A stretch of 64,000 bases of DNA from CALCCV01 sp964388665 (GTDB lineage: Bacteria > Bdellovibrionota > Bdellovibrionia > Bdellovibrionales > Bdellovibrionaceae), in assembly GCA_964388665.1 (NCBI GenBank), contig CAYMBJ010000009.1:11653-75652 (forward strand), given 5' to 3'. The position numbers were made by a program, and so were the translations under genes. The notes under the pieces were generated by a model, which worked only from the letters and a program-made list of their open reading frames with translations, made no database searches and had not been told where the DNA came from. Within the stretch, counting starts at the first letter, position 1. Each line of letters opens with the position of its first letter. Positions 25,639 through 34,111 of the stretch are shown in pieces.

Positions 25639-27168
25639 ATGGCCGCAGAAATCTTGATCAACGTACGCCCCCTAGAAACGCGAGTTGCCTATGTTCAGGC
25701 AGGGGTCTTGACTGATCTAAAAATCGAGAGAAAAAGTTCACCCACCCTGGTGGGTAGCATCCATAGAGGCACCGTCATGCGCGTTCTGCCCGGAATGCAA
25801 GCCGCCTTCGTGGATATTGGTCTAGATAAGGCCGCTTTTTTGTACGTAGGCGACATCCGCGATGATCTGGACTCAGAATCCTTCTTGTTCCAAGAAGCGG
25901 AGCGCGAAGGGCCTCTCGAACTGGTGAGCCCTGAAGACGAAAAAGCTCGAACCGCCACGCCTAAAACACCCATTCAAGATCTGCTCAAAGAAGGGCAAAG
26001 TCTTATCGTTCAGGTGGCCAAAGATCCTCTCGGAACTAAGGGCGCGCGCATCACCACCCACCTCTCTCTGCCTGGGCGATTTGTGGTTTATCTGCCGACA
26101 ATTCGCCACCTTGGAATCTCACGCAGAATCGAAGCCGAAGCTGAGCGCGATCGGCTCAAAAGTTTGGTAACCAAGCTCTCTCCTGCGGGAGGAGTCATTG
26201 TAAGAACGGCGGGCGAGGGCGCCACTGAAGAGCAATTGAAAACAGACATTGAGTATTTGGATCGTCTCGCCAAAGAGGTGATCAAAAACTTCGAAAAGCG
26301 AAAATCCGTCGGTCTGGTTCATCAAGAGCTCGATGTTGAGTTGCGCGCCTTGCGTGATCTTATGAATGAAGATGTGACCGCTGTTTGGGTGGATGACCTA
26401 GAGGTTCACCGCAAGGTGAGCCGCTTTGTTTCGCAACTCATGCCCAAGTACAAGCAGAACATCATCTTTTATGATCAGACCAAACCGCTGTTTGATCTCT
26501 ATGACATTGATCTCGAAATATCGCGATCACTCGATAGAAAGATCTGGCTCAAGTCGGGTGGCTACATCGTGATTGATGAGGCTGAAGCCCTCGTGGTTGT
26601 TGACGTAAATACAGGCCGCTTTGTGGGGAAGCGTGATTTAGAAGACACGATTCTAAAAACAAACCTTGAGGCCGTGCGCGAAATTGCCCATCAGCTGCGC
26701 ATTCGCAATTGTGGCGGCATCATCATTATCGACTTTATCGATATGGAAAAAGAACTCCATCGTGAAAAGGTCATGGAAGCCTTGCAAGAAGAACTGAGCA
26801 AGGATCGTGCAAAAACTTCAGTGATGGGAATGTCAGATCTGGGTTTGGTAGAAATGACTCGCAAGCGAATCCGCCCCAGCTTGCTCAAGACGCTCTGTGA
26901 ACCTTGTTCATATTGCGACGGAAAAGGCTACATTAAGCGTAAGTCCACCATCGCCAATGAGATCTTTCGCTCTCTCGAGCGCGAGGTGCAAAAGATCACA
27001 TCTTCCAAATCCGACGTTGAGGTCCACTGCCATCCACAAATGGTTGATTTTCTTTATGAAACTGAAGGCGAAACCCTCGAGCGCCTTGAGAATATTCTTG
27101 GCAGCAGCGTGACTTTTAAGGCCGAGGCGACTTACCATACCGAGCAATACGAGATTTTCCACGTCTAG
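25639..27168 (+). CDS. rng: Ribonuclease G/E family endoribonuclease
   Basis: This 509-residue protein opens with ILINVRPLETRVAYVQAGVL and an S1 RNA-binding region (GSIHRGTVMRVLPGMQAAFVDIGLDKAAFL). The catalytic core holds the two metal Asp positions in VVVDVNTGRF and IIIDFIDM. Zinc-link cysteines CEPCSYCDGKG follow. It lacks the long C-terminal scaffold of RNase E, so it is RNase G-like in length. It processes rRNA ends and degrades mRNA. The true start at 25639 removes about 75 codons of an apparent upstream extension that lies antisense to pilT. Confidence 0.93.
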   Translation: MAAEILINVRPLETRVAYVQAGVLTDLKIERKSSPTLVGSIHRGTVMRVLPGMQAAFVDIGLDKAAFLYVGDIRDDLDSESFLFQEAEREGPLELVSPEDEKARTATPKTPIQDLLKEGQSLIVQVAKDPLGTKGARITTHLSLPGRFVVYLPTIRHLGISRRIEAEAERDRLKSLVTKLSPAGGVIVRTAGEGATEEQLKTDIEYLDRLAKEVIKNFEKRKSVGLVHQELDVELRALRDLMNEDVTAVWVDDLEVHRKVSRFVSQLMPKYKQNIIFYDQTKPLFDLYDIDLEISRSLDRKIWLKSGGYIVIDEAEALVVVDVNTGRFVGKRDLEDTILKTNLEAVREIAHQLRIRNCGGIIIIDFIDMEKELHREKVMEALQEELSKDRAKTSVMGMSDLGLVEMTRKRIRPSLLKTLCEPCSYCDGKGYIKRKSTIANEIFRSLEREVQKITSSKSDVEVHCHPQMVDFLYETEGETLERLENILGSSVTFKAEATYHTEQYEIFHV

Positions 27169-27350
27169 TGGCTCTGAGGCGAGCTTCTGGCACTTCGTAG
27201 ACGACGACACAGTCGCAGCCAACAAGGGTCTCTACCTGAATCGAAATGGGGATAATGCATTGTTTAAATGGGGCCGGGGTCACCGTAAGTATTGACAATA
27301 TGTGAAGCAAAGTGGCAAAAACGCACACTCAGTTAGAGCGGGAGGCAAAC

Positions 27351-27929
27351 ATGTACGCCGTAATTAAGACCGGTGGTAAGCAGTATCGAGTTTCTTTGGG
27401 TGACGTAATTCAAGTTGAAAAGCTAAATGCTGAACTTGGGTCTGAAGTCACAATTCAGGACGTATTATTGATTGGCGGAGAAACTCCCGTTATTGGCTCA
27501 CCCCTGGTGGCCAATGCTAAAGTGGCATTTGTTGTTACTAAGCAAGCAAAAACACGCAAGATGATCGTCTTCAAAAAGAAGCGTCGACAATCTTATCGAA
27601 AATTCAAAACACATCGTCAGCCATTTACTGAGCTGTTTGTGACCGCAATTCACACTCCCGACGGCAAAGTTGCGAAGGCAACCACTGAGCCGAATGTAGT
27701 AGATGTGGCAAAAATGCGTTCTGAGCGTTTAGAAGAGCGAACACGCGCAAAACGACGGGCAGAGGGAACTCTTAAAACTAAGGGTTCTGACAGCGCATCA
27801 AGTGGTGAGGGATCTGCTTCAACGACTAAGAAAGCCGCGAAGAAGAAAACTGCCAAAAAAGCAGCAAAAAAGGTTGCCAAAAAGGCGACTAAGAAAAAAA
27901 CTGCTAAGAAAGTAACTAAGAAAAAGTAA
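27351..27929 (+). CDS. rplU: Ribosomal protein bL21 with long Lys/Ala-rich C-terminal tail
   Basis: Residues 1-103 are a normal bL21 (MYAVIKTGGKQYRV; RRQSYRKFKTHRQPFTEL). Standard bL21 ends near here. A further 90 residues follow: a charged helix with Arg/Glu, a Ser/Gly linker, then about 35 residues of A/T-KK repeats (KKAAKKKTAKKAAKKV). This resembles histone H1-like tails and the 54-residue protein at 59713-59877. The ATG at 27351 has a strong ribosome site (GGGAGG); the earlier in-frame ATG at 27312 is rejected. It is followed by rpmA, the usual order, with a hairpin between. Confidence 0.95.
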   Translation: MYAVIKTGGKQYRVSLGDVIQVEKLNAELGSEVTIQDVLLIGGETPVIGSPLVANAKVAFVVTKQAKTRKMIVFKKKRRQSYRKFKTHRQPFTELFVTAIHTPDGKVAKATTEPNVVDVAKMRSERLEERTRAKRRAEGTLKTKGSDSASSGEGSASTTKKAAKKKTAKKAAKKVAKKATKKKTAKKVTKKK

Positions 27930-27941
27930 TTCTCAGGAAAA

Positions 27942-27970
27942 CTCTAAGGAAGATTCTCAGAAACTTAGAG
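27942..27970 (+). promoter_or_regulatory. Hairpin in the rplU-rpmA gap
   Basis: CTCTAAG (27942-27948) and CTTAGAG (27964-27970) are perfect 7-bp inverse arms. There is no T-run, so it is not a simple terminator. It might be an mRNA processing or stability element, since rplU and rpmA are normally co-transcribed. Confidence 0.35.
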
Positions 27971-28006
27971 ACTGTTAACACAGAGACTGCAAATAGGAGT
28001 TAAGTC

Positions 28007-28273
28007 ATGGCATCGAAAAAAGCTGGTGGTAGTACAAAGAACGGACGGGACTCACAGAGTAAGCGACTTGGTGTAAAGCGATTTGGTGGTGAGCTTGTTA
28101 AGCCGGGCACAATTATTGTGCGTCAGCGAGGCACTCAGTTTCATGTTGGCAACAACGTTAAAATGGGCCGCGACCACACAATTTTTTCTGTGATTGATGG
28201 GTTGGTCACTTTTGAGCGATACAGCAAAGACCGATTCAAGATCAGCGTTTACCCGAAAGCAGTGGCGAGCTAG
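28007..28273 (+). CDS. rpmA: Ribosomal protein bL27
   Basis: This 88-residue protein starts MASKKAGGSTKNGRDSQSKRLGVKRFGGE, the classic bL27 N-terminus that reaches the peptidyl transferase centre. IVRQRGTQFHVGNNVKMGRDHTIFS follows. There is no N-terminal cleavage extension of the type seen in Firmicutes. A ribosome site AGGAG precedes the ATG. It forms the common rplU-rpmA-obgE set with its neighbours. Confidence 0.98.
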   Translation: MASKKAGGSTKNGRDSQSKRLGVKRFGGELVKPGTIIVRQRGTQFHVGNNVKMGRDHTIFSVIDGLVTFERYSKDRFKISVYPKAVAS

Positions 28274-28396
28274 AGCCAGTTGTTCAGTCCTGTTGGGGGC
28301 TATGGATGCATCCCAACCGGTCTTCTGGGGCGCATAGCCGAGTGAAATACTGTGAACTACCGGGGAAATTCAGAAAAAAATACAAATTTCGTAATC

Positions 28397-28430
28397 AAAA
28401 AAAGAGCGGCTTTGACTGCTCTTTTTTTTT
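28397..28430 (+). terminator. Intrinsic terminator after rpmA
   Basis: An 11-bp perfect stem (A-run plus GAGC paired with GCTC plus T-run) with a 10-base loop is followed on the plus strand by a run of nine T. It ends the rplU-rpmA unit about 125 bases after rpmA, so obgE, starting at 28485, probably has its own promoter or depends on read-through. Confidence 0.75.
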
Positions 28431-28484
28431 CAGTAGATTCGTTCCTGAACTCAAGCCACATTTATCCCCGCCAAGAAGTAGGTT

Positions 28485-29513
28485 ATGTCGAGATTTATAG
28501 ATGAAATTCAAATTTATGTTGCCTCTGGCAAAGGTGGACCAGGCAGTGTTAGCTTTCGCCGCGAATCCATGCTCCCGCGTGGAGGACCTGATGGGGGCGA
28601 TGGCGGCAAGGGTGGCGATCTTATTTTTCAAGTGAATGAAAATTTAGTTTCCTTAGTAGATTACAAGCCTCTTAAAAAATACATGGCCGAAAATGGCGCC
28701 GCGGGTGCGGGGGCCAATTGCTCCGGAAAAGACGGCGAGGACCGAGTGCTCGACGTACCCCCAGGTACTCTCGTTAAAAACGAAGAGGGCGAGCTGATTT
28801 GGGATTCCGCTTTGAGCCGCCAATATACTTTTCTAAAAGGCGGTCGCGGTGGCAAGGGCAATCACTTTTTTAGAACCAGTGTCAATCAGGCGCCGGAGCA
28901 TGCTCAACCCGGAGAAGAGGGAGAGGGTCTTAGCGTCAAATTGATATTGAAATCGATAGCGGACGTGGGCATTATTGGCTTTCCCAATGTTGGCAAATCA
29001 ACCTTGATTTCACGAATCTCCGCAGCACGTCCCAAAATTGCGGACTATCCATTCACGACTCTCACGCCAAATTTGGGAGTGGTGAAGCTAGATGTTGATC
29101 GCCAGTTTGTGGTGGCTGATATTCCCGGTCTCATCAAGGGCGCATCGACAGGTATTGGCTTGGGCATTCAATTTCTTAGGCATATAGAGCGCACCAAGGT
29201 ATTTGTGCATATCATTGACGTATCGGGCTTTACGGGCCGAGATCCCGTTCAGGACTTTGTCGATATCAACGATGAGTTGCTCAATTATGACAAGGATCAA
29301 AACCGACTTAGCGAATTAGGACTTTTAGCTGATCGTCCTCAAATTGTGGTGCTCAATAAAATCGACACTATCGATAGTGAAGAGTTGGCGCGAGTGAAGA
29401 GTCTGTTTACGAAACAAGTTTCATTTCCAATTTACGAAATTTCTGCCGTTACCGGAAAAAATATCAAAGAACTGGTGGATGCGATCGCTAGCATTCTCAG
29501 GAAGGATCAATAA
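28485..29513 (+). CDS. obgE: GTPase ObgE/CgtA
   Basis: This 342-residue protein has the glycine-rich Obg domain (GGPGSVSFRRESMLPRGGPDGGDGG, about residues 17-42) and then a TRAFAC GTPase domain. The latter carries P-loop GFPNVGKS (165-172), the switch DYPFTTLTPNLGVV, DIPGLIKGAS (G3) and NKID (G4). It lacks the long C-terminal OCT extension. Obg proteins assist 50S ribosome assembly and stress control. The next gene starts 2 bases after the stop. Confidence 0.97.
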   Translation: MSRFIDEIQIYVASGKGGPGSVSFRRESMLPRGGPDGGDGGKGGDLIFQVNENLVSLVDYKPLKKYMAENGAAGAGANCSGKDGEDRVLDVPPGTLVKNEEGELIWDSALSRQYTFLKGGRGGKGNHFFRTSVNQAPEHAQPGEEGEGLSVKLILKSIADVGIIGFPNVGKSTLISRISAARPKIADYPFTTLTPNLGVVKLDVDRQFVVADIPGLIKGASTGIGLGIQFLRHIERTKVFVHIIDVSGFTGRDPVQDFVDINDELLNYDKDQNRLSELGLLADRPQIVVLNKIDTIDSEELARVKSLFTKQVSFPIYEISAVTGKNIKELVDAIASILRKDQ

Positions 29514-29515
29514 TA

Positions 29516-30529
29516 GTGAAAATAGGAATATTTGGAGGCAGTTTTAATCCGCCTCATAATGGGCACATTGCTTTGGCTCAATCGATCCAGAAAAAGCTCG
29601 GCCTCGAGAAAGTGTACATTGTGCCTTCCAATCAAAGCCCACTCAAAGAGATTACCGATTCACCTTCTGGCGCCGATCGCTTGGCCATGACTGAGCTGGC
29701 CTTTTCAACTTACGGCGAAAAGTTTGTGGTCGATGGGCGCGAAATCGAGCGCGGCAAGAAAAGTTTTACGCTAGACACTCTAAAGTCCTTTCAAACACAA
29801 ATGCCCGATGATGAGTTTTTTTTGATCTTGGGTGAAGACCAGTTTGAATCTTTTGATCAATGGCGGGACCCAAAAGGTTTACTCAAGTTGGCAGATGTTG
29901 TCGTGGCCTCGCGCCCTGGACACCACTTCCCATCGAGTCTTGAGGAGATGCCTCAGTCTGTCCAAGAAAGTGCTGAGTCTTTTGAGTTCAACAAAGTTCA
30001 TTTGAAATCTGGCAATACCATTCAGTTTGTGACCATTCCCGAAGTGGCCATTTCGTCGTCAGAGCTTCGCAAAAAATTACGCACTGGCCAACCTGTAGAA
30101 AAGTATCTGCCTCTGAATGTCGAAAATTACATTCGCGACCGCAAGCTATACAGAAATCTTTCAGAAAAGATCAAGGATTATGGAGAATTTACTGCAAAGT
30201 GCGCGCAGATTCTAGATGATAAGAAGGCCATCAACATCAAAGCCCTTGATCTCACACAGCTGTCGGCGCCCTTTGAGTATGTGATCATCACCTCAGGTAC
30301 AAGTACCAAACAGGCCAGCGCGATGGCTCAAAGCCTTGTTCAGGAGATCAAGCAAGAATATGGGGTTTACCCACAGGGTGTTGAGGGGATGTCTGAAGGC
30401 AGATGGGTCGCCATAGACTATGGTTCACTGGCTGTTCATGTGTTCTATGACTACGTCCGCCAAGAGTACAATTTGGAAGAAATCTGGAAATCCTCTCCTA
30501 GCTTAAACTGGAGCCCCAGCAAAAAATGA
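29516..30529 (+). CDS. Fusion of NaMN adenylyltransferase NadD with ribosome silencing factor RsfS
   Basis: Residues 1-212 are a complete NadD: GGSFNPPHNGH nucleotide motif at 7-17, LGEDQFESFDQW, and the ISSSELRKKLR segment near 179. It makes NaAD from NaMN and ATP. Residues about 222-325 are a complete RsfS/YbeB/Iojap domain (EYVIITSGTSTKQASAMAQ, GRWVAIDYGSLAVHVF, YNLEEIW), which binds uL14 and blocks subunit joining. In most bacteria these are separate adjacent genes; here one open frame without a stop or internal start between joins them. The start is GTG at 29516, with AGGAAGGA upstream. It overlaps rlmH by 4 bases. Neither domain has lost key residues. Confidence 0.93.
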   Translation: MKIGIFGGSFNPPHNGHIALAQSIQKKLGLEKVYIVPSNQSPLKEITDSPSGADRLAMTELAFSTYGEKFVVDGREIERGKKSFTLDTLKSFQTQMPDDEFFLILGEDQFESFDQWRDPKGLLKLADVVVASRPGHHFPSSLEEMPQSVQESAESFEFNKVHLKSGNTIQFVTIPEVAISSSELRKKLRTGQPVEKYLPLNVENYIRDRKLYRNLSEKIKDYGEFTAKCAQILDDKKAINIKALDLTQLSAPFEYVIITSGTSTKQASAMAQSLVQEIKQEYGVYPQGVEGMSEGRWVAIDYGSLAVHVFYDYVRQEYNLEEIWKSSPSLNWSPSKK

Positions 30530-30999
30530 AATTGGTGTTGCTCTCGCTACGCGGCCAAAGTGAAAGCTGGGTGGTCGCCGGCGAAAATACCTACTCCGAA
30601 AAGATTCAGCGCTTTGTTGAATTTGAAGATCGCATTTTGAAGTCTCCTAAGATAGAGCGAGCCAACCAGAAATCAAAAATAGAGCAAGAGTCCGCATTGC
30701 TCAAGAAGCAGATTCCCTTTGGCAAATGTCATTTGGTTATCTTGGACGAAAAGGGCAAAAGTTTTGACAGCCTTGGCTTTGCTTCGGTGATCAAGGATTG
30801 GCAACTTCGTGGTCATAAGGAAGTTTATCTGGTGATGGGTGGCGCCTATGGTCTTTCGGACGAAATCAAGTCCCAAGCACAGCAATGTCTGAGTTTATCG
30901 ACACTCACGATGAATCACTGGGTCGCAAAGATAATGGTCATGGAGCAGATTTACCGCAGCTTTACCATTATCAATGGCCTTCCTTATCACAACGAGTAA
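30526..30999 (+). CDS. rlmH: 23S rRNA pseudouridine-1915 N3-methyltransferase RlmH
   Basis: This 157-residue SPOUT-fold enzyme has MGGAYGLSDEIK and the typical C-terminal knot LSLSTLTMNHWVAKIMVMEQIYRSFTIINGLPYHNE. The family is normally LSTLTxPHxLAR; here Asn-His and Trp replace Pro-His and Leu. It methylates pseudouridine in helix 69 of 23S rRNA. It is translationally coupled to the nadD-rsfS fusion by an ATGA overlap, a common neighbourhood. Confidence 0.95.
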   Translation: MKLVLLSLRGQSESWVVAGENTYSEKIQRFVEFEDRILKSPKIERANQKSKIEQESALLKKQIPFGKCHLVILDEKGKSFDSLGFASVIKDWQLRGHKEVYLVMGGAYGLSDEIKSQAQQCLSLSTLTMNHWVAKIMVMEQIYRSFTIINGLPYHNE

Positions 31000-31111
31000 T
31001 CCTGAATGGTATTGGCAATATGAGATGGTCCGTAGTTGGTCAGGATGGTTTCTCGCTGAATAGGGATTTGCGCCAGAGTCAGTTGCAAAGAGATTGCATT
31101 CAGTTGGGCTC

Positions 31112-31963
31112 ATGAGCAATCCATTACAAGTGCCTAATTCAGCTTCCGCTTCTGAGCAAATCCCAGGCTCAGTTCCTACTCCAGTTTCAAAAAAGCTCTC
31201 CTCGGTGATGGCAGACTCCCTTCGAGCCTCGAAGACGCTGCCATGGCAAAAAATCTTGAAGTTGGGTCTACAGTTTTGTCCTTTGTGCGATCACTACTGG
31301 GTGGCTTCGAGTTTGCTTTGCTCCACTTGCGAGCGTCGATTGTTTTCTACACCCATGAAAATAAGAGATACAGAATTTGGCAAACATGTGTACCTTTTCG
31401 ACTGGACCCCCAACTCTGCCGCAAATTTTAAGAGATGGCTCGAGATTCTCAAATATAGCCGCAATCCCAGAGCTTGGCAGAGTGTTGCTCCTCTGTATTT
31501 GCGGCAGCTGCGACTCCGTCCAAAATGCGAAACCACTCCTGACTGGGTCGCCATGAGAGATGCCGGGCACTTGCTGGACCCAACCCGAACTGCGCTGCTT
31601 CCGGCACCTTCGCGAACAAAAAGGCCTGACCATGCTCAGCACTTTGCGACAAGTCTGGCAAGCGAGCTCAGGCGGGAGCACCTAGAGGTGCAGTCTTGCG
31701 TCCAGATTCTGCAAAATCTGTCGCGAAAACCGCAAAAGGAAAAAAATTACAAAGAACGCCAAACCCTAAAGATTGGAGTCGATCAAACCCAATGGGATGA
31801 GCTTAAACTCAAATACAATCGATTTGTCTTTGTCGACGATGTCATGAGCACTGGCCATACGGCCATGGCCGCCTATCACGCCCTCGGCAAACCCACGTAC
31901 TATACAAGCTGGACACTCTTCTATCGAAGACTCAGTTGCGACAGTGCTCTTGATTTGCTATAG
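31112..31963 (+). CDS. comF: ComF-type phosphoribosyltransferase-like protein
   Basis: The 283-residue product has a zinc-ribbon-like CPLC...CSTC region (about residues 55-75). The C-terminal phosphoribosyltransferase motif VFVDDVMSTGHTAMA is preceded by a YKERQTLKIGV segment like the ComF RxxxQ(T/V)xL stretch. ComF family proteins take part in DNA uptake in naturally competent bacteria or have unknown roles. There is no comE or comM in the window. An in-frame ATG six codons upstream is possible. The 112-base gap after rlmH contains nothing recognised. Confidence 0.82.
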   Translation: MSNPLQVPNSASASEQIPGSVPTPVSKKLSSVMADSLRASKTLPWQKILKLGLQFCPLCDHYWVASSLLCSTCERRLFSTPMKIRDTEFGKHVYLFDWTPNSAANFKRWLEILKYSRNPRAWQSVAPLYLRQLRLRPKCETTPDWVAMRDAGHLLDPTRTALLPAPSRTKRPDHAQHFATSLASELRREHLEVQSCVQILQNLSRKPQKEKNYKERQTLKIGVDQTQWDELKLKYNRFVFVDDVMSTGHTAMAAYHALGKPTYYTSWTLFYRRLSCDSALDLL

Positions 31964-31970
31964 GTGGGTG

Positions 31971-32711
31971 ATGAATATAGAAAGTTTCAAACTTCCACTG
32001 CGCTTGATCACCCTTTCGGCTTTCAGGAGTTTCCATGGTTGGTCTATGGCTGGAGTCGTATTAGGGGCAATGATTTTAGCTTCTTTTGCAGCAAGGCCCG
32101 CCTTTGCAGATGGCAAGAAATCTCAGAAAACTGACAATGTGAATCTGGCGGCGATATTGCAAAAATACCGCGGAGACAAGATGTCAGTGCTCACAGTAAA
32201 GAAAAAGGTCATCTCTGAACTTTTAGGGAGAGAAAATGACTACACCGGTACAATCTATCTCTCCAGTGGCAAGATCCGCTGGGAAACGGATACACCTGAA
32301 AAAAGTCTCTTGGTTTATGACGGCGAAATGCTTTGGAATGTTCAGTATCCGCCGAAAGAGTTTGGTGGCGACATCCAAGTGACCAAGACCAAGCCCTCCA
32401 CACAAACCAAAGGGCAGAATCTATTGGCTTCTCTTTTTGGAAAAGAAAAAATCACTAAAATTTTTGATATCAGCAAGGAGTCCGGCGACAAGAAGCTCAC
32501 GCTCTATGCCCTGACACCCAAAAAGGAATCTTTAGATCTTAAGGATATTAAGGTGGTCACTAAAGATAAACAGGTAAGTTCCATCAAATACAAAGACGAA
32601 GTTGGCAATGCCACAGAGATTGAATTCTCAAAGACACGCTTTGATGCAAAAGTCGACAAAGGTCTTTTTAAATACTCTCCACCCAAGGGCGCAAAGGTAA
32701 CGGATTTATGA
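31971..32711 (+). CDS. LolA-like outer membrane lipoprotein carrier
   Basis: This 246-residue protein has an N-terminal hydrophobic stretch and signal-like region ending PAFADGK. It continues with LAAILQKYRGDKMSVLTVKKKVIS and a beta-sheet domain: TGTIYLSSGKIRWETDTPEKSLLVYDGEMLWNV. The last part is the standard LolA core, which in LolA binds lipoproteins in the periplasm. The start at 31971 excludes nine upstream codons and has an AGGTGGG site. Overlap with rimO by 4 bases indicates a shared transcript. Assignment to LolA rather than another LolA-fold carrier is inference. Confidence 0.8.
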   Translation: MNIESFKLPLRLITLSAFRSFHGWSMAGVVLGAMILASFAARPAFADGKKSQKTDNVNLAAILQKYRGDKMSVLTVKKKVISELLGRENDYTGTIYLSSGKIRWETDTPEKSLLVYDGEMLWNVQYPPKEFGGDIQVTKTKPSTQTKGQNLLASLFGKEKITKIFDISKESGDKKLTLYALTPKKESLDLKDIKVVTKDKQVSSIKYKDEVGNATEIEFSKTRFDAKVDKGLFKYSPPKGAKVTDL

Positions 32712-34111
32712 TTACAGAAAACACTGTGGCTCAGGCTAATACCAACCCGGCAATTCAAAAAAAGAAGATTCACTTTATCAGCTTGGGATGCCCCAAAAAT
32801 CTGGTTGATAGCGAAATCATGGCCGGCACACTAATGAATGCAGGATATGAGATAGCCCCTGAGGCTGAGGGATCCGACACCGTGATTGTTAACACCTGCG
32901 GATTTGTCGAGGACGCAAAACAAGAATCGATCGAGTCCATCTTAGCCATTGCGAAAGCCAAGGAGGCAGGCCACGTAAAGCGCCTAGTGGTTGCTGGGTG
33001 TCTTGCCCAGCGCTACAAGGAGGAGCTTGTTTCCGAACTACCAGAGGCCGATCTTTTTATTGGTTCTGGAGAGTTTCAAAACATCGCAAAAATTCTACAC
33101 AACAATGACATTGGTGAAGCAAAAAAGGCTTATTTTCATCTGCCTACCTTTTTGCAGCTCGAAAACACACCCAGGGTCAATTCTCAACCTCGCCACCGCG
33201 CTTATCTGAAGATTTCTGAAGGCTGTCTTAAGCGTTGCTCGTTTTGTGCCATCCCATTGATTCGCGGCAATCTGCAATCCCGCACGCTAGACAACATTGT
33301 CAATGAAGCCAAGCTCCTGGCCGCTGGCGGCGTCAAAGAGCTTTTGATTGTGAGCCATGATTTTACTGATTATGGATGGGACCTGCGCAAAAAGGACCCC
33401 AACTGTAAAGAATCGCCCGAAAGCTTGCTGCGCGCCTTGGATAAGGTTGAGGGAATTGAGTGGATACGCATGCTGTATCTCTATCCTGATGGCATCACAG
33501 ACGAAATGATTTCCATTTTTAAAGATAGCAAAAAGATTCTGAAGTATTTTGATATGCCCCTACAACACATCAATGATCAGATGCTCAAAAGTATGAATCG
33601 TAAAATGACTCGTGCTGAAATTGAAGAGCGTCTCAATAAAATTCGCAGCGAAATTCCTGATGCTGTGATTCGCACGCAGTTTATTGTTGGCTACCCAGGT
33701 GAAACTCCGGAGCAGTTTCAGGAGCTTTTGGACTTTGTCAAAGAACAGAATTTTGATCGTGTGGGCTGTTTCAAATACTCTCCGGAGGAAAACACACCTG
33801 GCGGTAAGTTGCAGGATCAAGTGGAGGATTCCGTAAAAGATCTTCGTCATGACCAACTGATGGCGGCTCAAAAAAAGATTTCCAAAAAGCAGCACAAACG
33901 CTTTGTCGGCCAGACCATGCAGGTCTTGGTTGAGGGCCTGAGTGAGGAGTCTGAGCTCTTGCTTCAGGGGCGTAATTGCTTTCAAGCGCCCGATATAGAT
34001 GGCATTGTCTTTATCAACAAAGGCAGCGCGGAGGTCGGCCAGTTTGTTGACGTAAAGATCACCGCCTCTTTTGATTATGATTTGGTGGGAGAGATTGTTG
34101 AGCATGGTTAG
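32708..34111 (+). CDS. rimO: Ribosomal protein uS12 methylthiotransferase RimO
   Basis: This 467-residue radical SAM methylthiotransferase has C28, C64 and C98 in the N-terminal UPF0004 domain (ISLGCPKN, VNTCGF, VAGCLAQR). The radical SAM cysteines C173, C177 and C180 are in GCLKRCSFC. A C-terminal TRAM domain (GQTMQVLVEGLSEES) closes it. DMPLQHIND and EIPDAVIRTQFIVGYPGET are RimO/MiaB-family motifs, and the RimO-type ISLGCPKNLVDSE favours RimO over MiaB. It methylthiolates an Asp of uS12. Confidence 0.95.
   Translation: MITENTVAQANTNPAIQKKKIHFISLGCPKNLVDSEIMAGTLMNAGYEIAPEAEGSDTVIVNTCGFVEDAKQESIESILAIAKAKEAGHVKRLVVAGCLAQRYKEELVSELPEADLFIGSGEFQNIAKILHNNDIGEAKKAYFHLPTFLQLENTPRVNSQPRHRAYLKISEGCLKRCSFCAIPLIRGNLQSRTLDNIVNEAKLLAAGGVKELLIVSHDFTDYGWDLRKKDPNCKESPESLLRALDKVEGIEWIRMLYLYPDGITDEMISIFKDSKKILKYFDMPLQHINDQMLKSMNRKMTRAEIEERLNKIRSEIPDAVIRTQFIVGYPGETPEQFQELLDFVKEQNFDRVGCFKYSPEENTPGGKLQDQVEDSVKDLRHDQLMAAQKKISKKQHKRFVGQTMQVLVEGLSEESELLLQGRNCFQAPDIDGIVFINKGSAEVGQFVDVKITASFDYDLVGEIVEHG

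Noticed and set aside
27292..27320. TTGACA motif upstream of rplU, possible promoter
   Set aside because: A perfect -35 box is present, but the region 16-18 bases downstream (GCAAAA) is far from TATAAT, so no promoter was annotated.
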